Of a DNA stretch of 64,000 nt, positions 1 through 8,434 are shown piece after piece. The DNA lies in NCBI GenBank assembly GCA_963706785.1, contig CAVPNJ010000008.1, positions 152,129 to 216,128 of the forward strand, read 5' to 3'. Positions within the stretch are counted from its first letter, which is position 1. Each line of letters starts with the position of its first letter. This DNA comes from Pollutimonas sp963706785 (lineage in GTDB: Bacteria; Pseudomonadota; Gammaproteobacteria; Burkholderiales; Burkholderiaceae_B). The position numbers and the translations under genes are program-made. The notes under the pieces were generated by a model. The model did not search any database and was not told the DNA's origin. It worked only from the letters and a program-made list of their open reading frames with translations.

Positions 1-943
1 CGGCCCGCTTGCCCGCCTTGTCCCCATCAAAGCTGAAAACGATCTTATTGCTAGCCCGCAATAACTTTTGTATATGCGAAGGCGTTGTTGCGGTTCCCAG
101 GGTAGCGACGGCATTGGTCAGGCCGTGCTGCGCGAGCCCCACGACGTCCATGTAGCCTTCGACCACCAGAACGTATCCTTCGCTGCGAATGCCCGCGCGA
201 GCTTCCCACAAACCGTAGAGCTCATGCCCTTTGGAAAACAACGAGGTTTCGGGCGAGTTGAGGTATTTAGGCTCACCCTTGCCGATGATCCGACCGCCAA
301 ACCCGATTAAATTCCCGCGCTGATTGCGAATCGGAAACATGATGCGCTCGCGGAAGCGATCGTAACGACGACCATCCTCGGCTTCGATCACGAGGCCCGA
401 CTCGACCAGCAATGGATCTTCATATTGGGCAAAGACGGTCGACAAACCACGTCGGTCGGCACCTGCCCATCCCAATGCAAATCGGGCAGCAGTTTCGCCT
501 GACAAGCCGCGTTGCTTCAAATAGTGCACTGCAGATCGCGAACCTTTGAGCTCGCTTACATAATGGGCCTGCGCCGTGTCCAGTATTTGCTGTTGCCGCG
601 AGACCTCGTCCTTGCGGACCTTGTCGGCGGCACGTTGGCGCGGACTACGCGACTCTTCGGGCACCGACATACCGGCTGTTGCCGCAAGGCTGCGGACGGC
701 CTCGGGAAAGCTCGCCCCAGTATGTTCGATCAGAAAAGTGATGGCGCTACCGTGCGCTCCGCAGCCGAAACAGTGATAGAACTGCTTGGTGGGACTTACT
801 GTAAAGGAAGGACTTTTTTCGTTATGGAACGGGCATAGGCCAAGTAAATTGGCCCCACCCTTGCGCAGCTGTACGTATCGCCCGACGACGTCAACAACAT
901 CTGTTCGGGCGAGGAGATCCTGAACAAATGATTCAGGTATCAA
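1..943 (-). CDS. dnaG: DNA primase DnaG (5' part, runs off the window)
   Basis: Synthesises RNA primers at the replication fork. The N-terminal zinc-binding domain is seen at residues ~39-65, with the CPFH and CFGC pairs of a CHC2 finger, followed by the catalytic core containing the basic stretch RDRFRERIMFPI-like (~residues 205-220) and the TOPRIM start VVEGYMDV. About 314 codons are present; the C-terminal DnaB-binding part lies outside. The start is TTG at 941-943, giving (M)IPESFVQDLL. It is forced, because the codon just before it in frame is TGA, which is also the stop of rpsU. The rpsU-dnaG order is that of the macromolecular synthesis operon. Confidence 0.96.
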   Translation of the reverse strand, partial: MIPESFVQDLLARTDVVDVVGRYVQLRKGGANLLGLCPFHNEKSPSFTVSPTKQFYHCFGCGAHGSAITFLIEHTGASFPEAVRSLAATAGMSVPEESRSPRQRAADKVRKDEVSRQQQILDTAQAHYVSELKGSRSAVHYLKQRGLSGETAARFALGWAGADRRGLSTVFAQYEDPLLVESGLVIEAEDGRRYDRFRERIMFPIRNQRGNLIGFGGRIIGKGEPKYLNSPETSLFSKGHELYGLWEARAGIRSEGYVLVVEGYMDVVGLAQHGLTNAVATLGTATTPSHIQKLLRASNKIVFSFDGDKAGKRA

Positions 944-1156
944 TCAATACAGACGCGGAGGCAGTTGTTGGCTGCGGATGCGTTTGTAGTGGCGCTTGAC
1001 CGCGGCAGCATGCTTGCGTTTACGTTCAGCAGTTGGCTTTTCGTAAAATTCGCGCGCGCGCAATTCAGTCAAAAGACCAATTTTTTCGATGGTGCGCTTA
1101 AAGCGGCGCAATGCGGCTTCAAACGGCTCGTTTTCTTTCAGACGAACGATAGGCAT
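944..1156 (-). CDS. rpsU: 30S ribosomal protein bS21
   Basis: Small, very basic 70-residue protein of the 30S subunit that helps start translation by supporting mRNA base-pairing at the anti-Shine-Dalgarno region. It begins MPIVRLKENEPFEAALRRF, the family N terminus, and has a lysine/arginine-rich C-terminal half; length is typical. Its TGA stop (944-946) directly abuts the TTG start of dnaG with no spacer, so the two are probably translationally coupled. The 133 bases upstream (1157-1289) should hold its promoter, but I see no clear boxes. Confidence 0.97.
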   Translation of the reverse strand: MPIVRLKENEPFEAALRRFKRTIEKIGLLTELRAREFYEKPTAERKRKHAAAVKRHYKRIRSQQLPPRLY

Positions 1157-1289
1157 GTAATCTTAAGCCTTGCAGGTTATGAATTAGTGGATATTACGAC
1201 AACCTAAGAGTTTAACATGAAAACAATGCTCATGGACCTATAGACTGCCAACTAGTTACTGCCCGCGCATATTTAGCGCTTGGTACTGC

Positions 1290-1829
1290 CTAACTACGCA
1301 CGCCCTTCCGCACCCATGCCTCAAGCTGATGAGGACGAATACTGTCGTAGTCCTCGAACGGCTGGTGAATCCATGGATTGGTAGGCAATTTTTCTACAAA
1401 ATAATCCGGAATTGCTTGCGAATGCCCTTTCCACCACAATACCGCCGTTTTAAGTTCGCTGACGGCCGGAAACTGCGAAAGCAAATGGTCACGAACGCGG
1501 CCGAAAGTCATGCCGGTGTCCACCATGTCATCTACCAGCAATACGCGGCCGTCGAGGGTGCCGCGTGTGATGGTGATGAACTGCGCAATATCAAGCTGCC
1601 CTTGCTCGGTTCCCGCTGCTTCGCGATAACTGCTGGTGGCCAAAATACCGAGAGGCACGTCAAATATACGGGACAACACATCGCCAACACGAACACCACC
1701 GCGGGCGAGGCATACGATTTTATCGAAATGCCAGTTTGATTCATGTACAGTCAGGGCAAGACGCTCGATAAGAGCGTGGTACTGATCCCAGCTGACCCAG
1801 TGGTCGCGGTCAGTGCTTGGATTATTCAT
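1290..1829 (-). CDS. Phosphoribosyltransferase (xanthine/guanine-type)
   Basis: About 179 residues. The PRPP-binding loop VLLVDDMVDTGMTF sits at residues ~114-127, and CLARGG near residue 37 matches the first substrate loop of purine phosphoribosyltransferases. The likely role is purine base salvage; the exact base cannot be told from the sequence. The start ATG at 1829 (MNNPSTDRDHW) is chosen because a longer frame to 1931 would run through the terminator hairpin of purA. It lies downstream of purA and in the same direction, which fits a purine-related job. Confidence 0.85.
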   Translation of the reverse strand: MNNPSTDRDHWVSWDQYHALIERLALTVHESNWHFDKIVCLARGGVRVGDVLSRIFDVPLGILATSSYREAAGTEQGQLDIAQFITITRGTLDGRVLLVDDMVDTGMTFGRVRDHLLSQFPAVSELKTAVLWWKGHSQAIPDYFVEKLPTNPWIHQPFEDYDSIRPHQLEAWVRKGVRS

Positions 1830-1910
1830 AAGCTGGCGTATCCGGTGAACTATATTTCTTGAAAGCCCATAATCATAAACCGGACAGCAGTCAGCGAGAA
1901 GGCAGAAATC

Positions 1911-1945
1911 AAAAAACCCCTCATTCCGCAAGGAATTCGGGGTTT
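1911..1945 (-). terminator. Probable intrinsic terminator after purA
   Basis: Imperfect hairpin with CCCC/GGGG ends and an ATTCC/GGAAT inner stem around a short loop, followed on the minus strand by a run of six T. It is placed about 75 bases after the purA stop. T runs on both sides mean it could also act on the plus strand. Confidence 0.7.
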
Positions 1946-2018
1946 TCTGTTGCTAGTTAAACGCAAAATCGCCTTAAAGACCGTCTAAGCGACGTAACGC
2001 TGTTGCGGTATTTGGCAG

Positions 2019-3314
2019 TTAGCCTTTAAAAGGATGGCGCAACACGATAGTTTCAAGACGGTCAGGACCGGTAGAAACCATATCGATTGCCACATCGCAG
2101 ACTTCAGAAATGCGTTCCAGATAGCGGCGAGCATTAACAGGCAGCTTATCGTATTCGGTGATACCTACGGTGGATTCCGTCCAGCCTGCCATTTCCTCGA
2201 GGACCGGCTCGGCTTCGGCCGCGGCATGCGCACCATAAGGCAGCACATCGACGAACTCGCCCTTATAGCGATAACCGACGCCTATCTTGATTTGCTCGAC
2301 ACCATCAAGCACATCGAGCTTGGTAACGCACAGGCCCGATATGCCGTTGATCATGACCGAACGCTTCATCGCAGCACCATCGAACCAACCACAACGACGA
2401 GGCCGACCTGTAACCGAGCCAAATTCCTTGCCGACGGTGGCAAGGCGGGCGCCGGTATCGTCCAAGAGCTCGGTCGGGAAAGGACCCGAGCCGACGCGAG
2501 TCGTGTAGGCCTTTGCGATACCGAGAACATAGTCGAGCGACTGGGGACCAACCCCGGCGCCGGCAGAGGCAGCACCCGCCACGCAATTGCTGCTGGTGAC
2601 GAAGGGATAGGTCCCGTGGTCGATATCCAGCAATGCGCCCTGGGCGCCCTCAAACAGAAGCTTACTTCCGGCCTTTTGGGCAATGTAGAGATTATGCGAT
2701 ACATCGGCCACCATCGGTTTGAGAACCGGAGCCAATTCCATTGCCTGATCGCGAACTTCGTCGGCTGACACTGCTTTTCCGCCCAGATACTGCGTTAGAA
2801 CGAAGTTGTGGAAATCGAGGACTTCGGCGAGTTTTTCATCGAAGATTGCAGGATCGTAGAGATCTTGGACGCGCAGCGCCCGCCGGCCCACCTTGTCTTC
2901 GTAGGCGGGACCGATGCCGCGTCCTGTTGTACCGATTTTGCCCTCACCCTTGCGCGCTTCACGTGCTTGGTCAAGTGCAATATGGTAGGGAAGAATCAAA
3001 GGGCAAGCTGGCGAAATTTGCAAACGCGACCGCACGTCCAGTCCAATTGCTTCGAGCTCGGCAATTTCCTTAAGCAGCGCTTCGGGAGACAGCACGACAC
3101 CATTGCCAATATAGCAAGTGACATGGGGGTGCATAATGCCAGACGGGATAAGGCGCAGAATTGTTTTCTTGCCGTTAATCCAAAGCGTATGCCCCGCATT
3201 GTGACCACCCTGGAAGCGGACCACGCCCTGTGCCGATTCAGCCAGCCAGTCTACGATCTTTCCTTTTCCTTCGTCACCCCACTGAGTGCCGATCACCACA
3301 ATATTCTTGCTCAT
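2019..3314 (-). CDS. purA: Adenylosuccinate synthetase PurA
   Basis: Catalyses GTP-dependent joining of IMP and aspartate to adenylosuccinate, the first committed step to AMP. The 431-residue protein has the GTP-binding loop GDEGKGK at residues 13-19 with catalytic Asp14, GGHNAGHT near residue 40, the IMP-site stretch TTGRGIGPAY and TTRVGSGPFPTEL. The start at 3314 (MSKNIVVIGTQWG) gives the family N terminus; an in-frame extension to 3350 is possible but unlikely. It follows hisZ by 86 bases, the usual betaproteobacterial hflKC-hisZ-purA order. Confidence 0.97.
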   Translation of the reverse strand: MSKNIVVIGTQWGDEGKGKIVDWLAESAQGVVRFQGGHNAGHTLWINGKKTILRLIPSGIMHPHVTCYIGNGVVLSPEALLKEIAELEAIGLDVRSRLQISPACPLILPYHIALDQAREARKGEGKIGTTGRGIGPAYEDKVGRRALRVQDLYDPAIFDEKLAEVLDFHNFVLTQYLGGKAVSADEVRDQAMELAPVLKPMVADVSHNLYIAQKAGSKLLFEGAQGALLDIDHGTYPFVTSSNCVAGAASAGAGVGPQSLDYVLGIAKAYTTRVGSGPFPTELLDDTGARLATVGKEFGSVTGRPRRCGWFDGAAMKRSVMINGISGLCVTKLDVLDGVEQIKIGVGYRYKGEFVDVLPYGAHAAAEAEPVLEEMAGWTESTVGITEYDKLPVNARRYLERISEVCDVAIDMVSTGPDRLETIVLRHPFKG

Positions 3315-3400
3315 CTTACATATCAAAAAAAGTTTCGGCCCGACATGCACAAGGCCAAAGTAGGTTTAAACCATCCGATAAAGCAACCCAGCGTTACGGA

Positions 3401-4564
3401 TTACTGAATCGCCCTTACCTTCCATGCCCCGTTATCCAGAACCAATTCTCGATTAACGGTAAATTCATCGAGGCGGTGCGTTTGCCCGGGAAGCACCTGC
3501 ACCACGATCTCGCCAGAGTCGCGCAAGGCGCGCAGAGCACTGACCAAAGCCGCGTCAGTGCCCCAGGGCGCCCGAATCGCCATGGCTACTGGTGCTGGCG
3601 GCAAGCCTGAAGAAAGCTTGCGCAGATCCAGACTGAACCCTGTAGCCGGACGCGAACGACCGAAAGCCTTTCCTACCCCATCGTAACGGCCGCCCTTAAC
3701 GAGCGCGTCGTGCCAGCCCTCGGCGTAGATTGAAAAAACCACCCCAGAATGGTAACCATAGCCACTACCCATATCGGCTAAATCGATGCTGAATTCGTGC
3801 GAGGGAAGCGCACCTATCAGAGCTTCGAGATCGTCCAGGGCACGCAGCAACGTTGGCAATGCGGGTAGCGTTTCACGAGCCTTGGCTATAACTTCAGTGC
3901 CGCCGTACAACGAAGCCAGCGAAAGCAGCGCCTGCACGGTAACGGGCTTGACGTCGGGCAGACGCACTGCCAGCGAACCCAGCGCGGGCACATCTTTCGT
4001 GCTCAGCAAATCGGAAATCTCGTCGACCGAATCAGCAAGTGCCGGGTCGGCATCGATAATTGCCTTAAGCACGCCCGGATGGTTCAAATCGAGGCGAGCA
4101 CTACGTACGCCAGCTCGCTTGACGCTTTCCAGTGCCAGTTCCAGAATTTCGATATCGGCTTCGACACCGGCATGCCCAAAGATTTCCGCCCCGATCTGAA
4201 GCAGTTCGCGATCAGAAAGTAAACCGGCCGGACGAGCATGCAGTACCGAACCACAATAACATAAACGCGTGACCCCTTCGCGATTCAACAAATGGGCATC
4301 GATGCGCGAAACCTGAGGCGTCATATCGGCGCGCACGCCCAAGGTGCGGCCCGAAAGCTGATCGATCAGCTTGCAAGTACGCAAATTAAGGGCGCCACCG
4401 GTACCGGAAAGCAGCGAATCGATATATTCGACCAAAGGTGGAGCAACCAGTTCAAAACCGTATGTGCGATACAAGTCGAGCAAATTACGACGCAGTTCTT
4501 CGATACGGCGAGCCTCGGCGGGCAGAATATCGGCCAGACTTTCTGGCAACAACCAATTGGACAT
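3401..4564 (-). CDS. hisZ: ATP phosphoribosyltransferase regulatory subunit HisZ
   Basis: A histidyl-tRNA synthetase-like protein without tRNA-charging function that activates the short HisG, the first enzyme of histidine synthesis. About 387 residues, starting MSNWLLPESLADILPAEA. It carries class II synthetase-like motifs such as the ADMTPQVSRIDAH stretch (~residues 85-97) and a GGRYDG motif late in the protein (KGGRYDGVGKAFG). Presence of hisZ implies a short-form hisG elsewhere. A second ATG lies one codon upstream. The longer frame to 4660 runs over the hflC terminator and is not used. Confidence 0.93.
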   Translation of the reverse strand: MSNWLLPESLADILPAEARRIEELRRNLLDLYRTYGFELVAPPLVEYIDSLLSGTGGALNLRTCKLIDQLSGRTLGVRADMTPQVSRIDAHLLNREGVTRLCYCGSVLHARPAGLLSDRELLQIGAEIFGHAGVEADIEILELALESVKRAGVRSARLDLNHPGVLKAIIDADPALADSVDEISDLLSTKDVPALGSLAVRLPDVKPVTVQALLSLASLYGGTEVIAKARETLPALPTLLRALDDLEALIGALPSHEFSIDLADMGSGYGYHSGVVFSIYAEGWHDALVKGGRYDGVGKAFGRSRPATGFSLDLRKLSSGLPPAPVAMAIRAPWGTDAALVSALRALRDSGEIVVQVLPGQTHRLDEFTVNRELVLDNGAWKVRAIQ

Positions 4565-4603
4565 CATGCAGTCCCGAAAAAGCATTACAAAATAACAGCC
4601 AAA

Positions 4604-4641
4604 CAAAAAGCGACTTGGGGCGTAAGCCCGCCAAGTCGCTT
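4604..4641 (-). terminator. Intrinsic terminator after hflC
   Basis: On the minus strand a strong hairpin (AGCGACTTGG paired with CCAAGTCGCT, inner GCG..CGC) is followed by a five-T run at 4604-4609. It lies ~85 bases past the hflC stop and separates hflXKC from hisZ-purA. A second weaker 9-bp inverted repeat (4678-4686 with 4710-4718) lies just upstream of it. Confidence 0.85.
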
Positions 4642-4724
4642 GCGGTAAAAAGATTAACAAAACTTACGCGATAGTATAGACGATAGATTCGAATAAAGAA
4701 ACTGCCGAACTATCGTCTAACTGC

Positions 4725-5615
4725 CTACGGCGTCGCGGGTTTTATACCTTCAGAAGAGCCCCAGAACTTGAAGAAGTCGGATTTCGGACTGAGAACCAAG
4801 GTGTCATTAGGACCCGAGAAAGCGGCACGGTAGCCTTCCAGACTCTTGTAGAAGCCGAAGAATTCTGGATTTTTCCCGTAAGCACCAGAGTAAATGGCAG
4901 CTGCCTTGGCATCGCCCTCGCCCTTGATGCCTTGCGATTGTGCATAGGCTTTGGCCAGGAGCTCTTGACGCTGACGATCGGCCTGTGCCCGAATACGTTC
5001 GCTGTCAGCAGCACCAGTGGCACGCAGCCGATTCGCTTCCTGTTTACGTTCGGCTTCCATACGTCGATAAACCGATTCGGAAATTTCCGGAGCGAAGTCG
5101 ATGCGACGCAGGCGCACATCGATTACTTGGACGCCCAAGGGCTTGGCACGTGCTTCGACTGTGGTCAGGACTTCTTTCATGATGGTGTCGCGTTCGGTAG
5201 ATACGACCTCCTTCACCGTGCGAACGTTGACCGACGCGTTCAGAGCATCGCGAATCTGGGCTTGCAGGCGCTCGACGGCAGCACGATCGTTGGCGCCAAA
5301 AGTTACGTAAAACAAGCGCGGGTCAGCAATTCGCCACTTCACGAAAGAATCGATAAGCAGGTTCTTCTTTTCGGCCGTTTGGATACGTTCCGGATCGTTG
5401 GTTTCGATGGTCTGCAGACGCTTGTCAAGGCGGACTACGTTCTCGAAAGGCGGCGGAAACTTGAAGTACAGGCCAGGTTTGGTGATGGTATCGCGCACCT
5501 CACCCAAGGCGAATACCAGCGCAGCGTCTCGCTCACGGACAACGAATACGCAGGAAGAAAGGATTGCCAGGAAAATGACCAGGCCGACTAAAGCGGGGAA
5601 AAAACGTTGCATCAT
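4725..5615 (-). CDS. hflC: HflC, SPFH-domain modulator of FtsH
   Basis: Inner-membrane protein with a large periplasmic SPFH/prohibitin domain that forms the HflKC complex around the FtsH protease and restrains it. 296 residues, with a single N-terminal membrane segment (residues ~5-26), then the SPFH region with LGEVRDTITKPGLYFK and the charged coiled-coil stretch VYRRMEAERKQEANRLRATG. It follows hflK after six bases (5616-5621), so both are surely co-transcribed. Confidence 0.96.
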   Translation of the reverse strand: MMQRFFPALVGLVIFLAILSSCVFVVRERDAALVFALGEVRDTITKPGLYFKFPPPFENVVRLDKRLQTIETNDPERIQTAEKKNLLIDSFVKWRIADPRLFYVTFGANDRAAVERLQAQIRDALNASVNVRTVKEVVSTERDTIMKEVLTTVEARAKPLGVQVIDVRLRRIDFAPEISESVYRRMEAERKQEANRLRATGAADSERIRAQADRQRQELLAKAYAQSQGIKGEGDAKAAAIYSGAYGKNPEFFGFYKSLEGYRAAFSGPNDTLVLSPKSDFFKFWGSSEGIKPATP

Positions 5616-5621
5616 GGCCTC

Positions 5622-6935
5622 CTAGCGTGAATACGGACTCGTTAACAGCGAGCTCTTTGCGGGCGCGCTGGTATCGGGAGCACGGGTTTTAGCAGGAGTA
5701 TTTGCGGTCTTGGCCGGCTGAGCTGCAGCCGCTGCGGCCGCAGTAGAGCTTTCCACGCTGGCGCCTGAAGCGTTACGGGAACCGGCAGCCTGACGCATGA
5801 TTTTATCCAAAGGCAAATACAGCATATTGTTGCTTGCCTGCGAATCGATCATTATCTTGCTGGAATTCTCAAGGATTTCTTGCATCGTCGACAGATACAT
5901 ACGCTCGCGAGTCACATCCGGAGCTTTGGCAAACTCTGTCTCGACGCTGGTAAACCGTGATGTATCACCTTCGGCATCGCCAATTACGGTGGCGCGATAA
6001 CCCTCGGCTTCTTCAATCATTCGGGCGACCTGACCCTGCGCTTCGGGCAGTACCTTATTGGAATAGGCATTACCTTCGTTAATCTGCCGTTCACGATCTT
6101 GACCGGCTTTCACTGCGTCGTCGAAGGCTGCCTGAACTTGCTCAGGCGGCTGAACGTTCTGAATAGCCACAGTGCTGATTTGAATACCGGTCTGGTAACG
6201 ATCGAGTATGTTTTGAGCAAGCTTCTGCACTTCGTTGGCCACTTCAGTCCGGCCGGAATACAACACAAAATCCATAGGCTTTTTACCGACGATTTCGCGC
6301 ATGGCGGTTTCGGCCGCTTGACGCACCGATTCGTCGGGTTGGCTGGTCTTGAACAAGTAATCAGGCGCGCCCGTGGACATCAGCCGATATTGCACAACGA
6401 ATTGCAAATCAACGATGTTTTCGTCGGTCGTGAGCATCAGCGACTCAGGCAGCACCTTGTTGCGAGCCGTTCCACGGTAACCGACTTCGAATGTCCGCAG
6501 CTGCGAAATATTAACCATCTGGTGGCTCTCAATGGGGTACGGAAGACGCCACTGCAAACCCGGAGGCAAAGTCTTGGTGTACTTGCCGAACTTGGTAACC
6601 ACCGCTACCTGACCTTCCTGGACGATAAGAAAGCCACTGGCAAGCCATAGACCGACAATGATGACGGCGACGACGCCCACCAGCTTTGGGGACCCTTTTG
6701 GAAGCTGCGGAATTCCACCGCCTGATCCGTTATTGTCGCCACCGCCAAATCGGTTGCCGCCACGCTTGGACTTTCGTCCAAATAATGATCCCAGGCGATT
6801 ATTAAAATCACGCCAGACCTCATCGAGGTCTGGTGGACCGTCGCCTTTAGGACGGCGAGGCGGTTCTGAACCGTTATTGTTACCCCGACCCCAGCCCGGA
6901 TCGTTCAGATTAAATATTTTCGATATTTGTCGCAT
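5622..6935 (-). CDS. hflK: HflK, SPFH-domain modulator of FtsH
   Basis: Partner of HflC in the membrane complex controlling FtsH. About 437 residues. A glycine/asparagine-rich cytoplasmic N terminus (residues ~9-80, NLNDPGWGRG and several GG/GGG tracts) precedes a membrane segment, then the SPFH domain starts at EGQVAVVTKFGKYTKT. The C-terminal tail after ~residue 385 is low complexity, rich in Ala, Ser, Thr, Pro and Lys, with an eight-alanine-like tract. Start at 6935 (MRQISKIFNLNDPGWG) overlaps the hflX end by 26 bases, suggesting translational coupling. Confidence 0.95.
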   Translation of the reverse strand: MRQISKIFNLNDPGWGRGNNNGSEPPRRPKGDGPPDLDEVWRDFNNRLGSLFGRKSKRGGNRFGGGDNNGSGGGIPQLPKGSPKLVGVVAVIIVGLWLASGFLIVQEGQVAVVTKFGKYTKTLPPGLQWRLPYPIESHQMVNISQLRTFEVGYRGTARNKVLPESLMLTTDENIVDLQFVVQYRLMSTGAPDYLFKTSQPDESVRQAAETAMREIVGKKPMDFVLYSGRTEVANEVQKLAQNILDRYQTGIQISTVAIQNVQPPEQVQAAFDDAVKAGQDRERQINEGNAYSNKVLPEAQGQVARMIEEAEGYRATVIGDAEGDTSRFTSVETEFAKAPDVTRERMYLSTMQEILENSSKIMIDSQASNNMLYLPLDKIMRQAAGSRNASGASVESSTAAAAAAAQPAKTANTPAKTRAPDTSAPAKSSLLTSPYSR

Positions 6936-8007
6936 TATTTCCCGCGATTTGACCTGATTCGACAATTGCCCCACGCAAACCATCTAAACCGGCGCGCTTC
7001 AGAGCGCTTACAAAAACTCTTGCAATCGTACCATGTTCGTTACGTTCGACCCGAGGCTCATACCCTGCTTCATCTATTTTGTTATATACAAGGATTTGCG
7101 GAATTTCGTCAGCGCCGATCTCACGCAATACCTTGTGTACTTCCGCGATTTGTTCATCCCGTTGCGGACTAGACGCATCGACTACATGCAACAACAAATC
7201 GGCCTGGACAGTCTCTTCAAGCGTGGCGCGAAATGCGGCAATCAATGTAGGCGGCAAATCCCGTATGAAGCCCACCGTGTCGGATATAACGACCTGACCG
7301 GTGCCTTCGATCCATATGCGCCGCGTGGTCGTGTCTAACGTTGCGAACAACTGGTCAGCGGCATAGGCCCCCGCACGGGTCAACGAGTTGAACAAGGTCG
7401 ATTTGCCGGCGTTGGTGTAACCCACTAGCGATACCGACATGATGCTGCCCCGCGACCGAGACCTTCGCTGGGTGGTGCGCTGCCGCTGAACTCTTTCCAA
7501 TCGCTCTTTCAACAATCGAACCTTGTCGCCGATAATCCGGCGGTCCATTTCGAGCTGGGCCTCGCCAGGTCCGCGCATACCGATCCCGCCCCGCTGACGC
7601 TCCAGGTGAGACCACATCCGGGTCAAGCGGGTCGACAAATGCTGCAACTGCGCGAGCTCGACCTGCAGCTTGCCTTCATGACTTTTCGCCCGTAGAGCAA
7701 AAATATCAAGAATTAGGGCTACCCGGTCGACCACCCGGCGATTGAAACCATTTTCGAGGTTCCGTTGTTGACCGGGCGTAAGTGGCTGATCGAAAAGAAT
7801 GATCTCCGCCTGGGTCTCGTCAGCGATCAACTTGGCCTCATCAAGCTTGCCGCTTCCGATGAATAAGGCCGCATCGGGCCGGGAACGCCGAGCCACCACC
7901 GTAGCCACGATTTCGGCCCCTGCGCCTTTGGCGAGCATAAGGAATTCGTCAGCGTGCGCCTGATAGTCAGGCTTGCCGAGATCCACGTGAATGATAAGGG
8001 CCTTCAT
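6910..8007 (-). CDS. hflX: Ribosome-associated GTPase HflX
   Basis: GTPase that binds the 50S subunit and splits stalled ribosomes, notably in heat stress. The N-terminal HflX domain (residues ~1-180) has the conserved RGPGEAQLEMDRR stretch. The G domain shows G1 GYTNAGKST, G3 DTVGFIRDLP and G4 NKID. Start chosen at 8007 (MKALIIHVDLGKPDYQ), about 365 residues; an in-frame start at 8046 also exists. It lies 75 bases after hfq, in the classic hfq-hflX-hflK-hflC order. Confidence 0.95.
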   Translation of the reverse strand: MKALIIHVDLGKPDYQAHADEFLMLAKGAGAEIVATVVARRSRPDAALFIGSGKLDEAKLIADETQAEIILFDQPLTPGQQRNLENGFNRRVVDRVALILDIFALRAKSHEGKLQVELAQLQHLSTRLTRMWSHLERQRGGIGMRGPGEAQLEMDRRIIGDKVRLLKERLERVQRQRTTQRRSRSRGSIMSVSLVGYTNAGKSTLFNSLTRAGAYAADQLFATLDTTTRRIWIEGTGQVVISDTVGFIRDLPPTLIAAFRATLEETVQADLLLHVVDASSPQRDEQIAEVHKVLREIGADEIPQILVYNKIDEAGYEPRVERNEHGTIARVFVSALKRAGLDGLRGAIVESGQIAGNNATNIENI

Positions 8008-8082
8008 CGCCGCGGCCCAAACGAAATACCCGCCGGCACGAGGCACACGGCGGGTGTTTCGCGAATATCTTGAAGCGGAGGA

Positions 8083-8319
8083 TTACTCAGAAGGCTCATC
8101 CACTTGAAAGACTACCGGACGCGCAGGCACCACGGTGGAAATTGCGTGTTTGTATACCATTTGGGTGACGGTATTACGTAACAGAACGACATATTGATCA
8201 AAGGACTCAACCTGACCTTGCAGTTTGATTCCGTTAACCAGGTAAATCGATACGGGCACGTGATCCTTGCGTAAAGCATTTAAAAATGGATCTTGTAGTG
8301 TTTGCCCTTTATTGCTCAT
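8083..8319 (-). CDS. hfq: RNA chaperone Hfq
   Basis: Sm-like hexameric protein that pairs small RNAs with mRNAs. 78 residues: QDPFLNALRKDHVPVSIYL (Sm1 region, proximal-face Gln8 area) and the diagnostic YKHAIS Sm2 motif near residues 55-60. The acidic C-terminal tail is short, as is usual in betaproteobacteria. It opens the hfq-hflXKC part of the block. Upstream is 115 bases separating it from hisC, enough for its own promoter. Confidence 0.98.
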   Translation of the reverse strand: MSNKGQTLQDPFLNALRKDHVPVSIYLVNGIKLQGQVESFDQYVVLLRNTVTQMVYKHAISTVVPARPVVFQVDEPSE

Positions 8320-8434
8320 CGGCTAGGCTCCAATTGTGTTGTTATAAAGTGATTTGGTGAAAGGATCTACTGTACAGGGTTTTCCCTAATCGTGCTGGGA
8401 TGGGCCCCGTCAGAACACCACTATGAGCATAATT

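Noticed and set aside
2034..2768. Open frame opposite purA
   Set aside because: Antisense to a strongly conserved enzyme; composition follows the purA codon pattern.
4678..4718. Nine-base inverted repeat after hflC (AGACGATAG / CTATCGTCT)
   Set aside because: Widely spaced and AT-rich; the stronger hairpin next to it explains termination.
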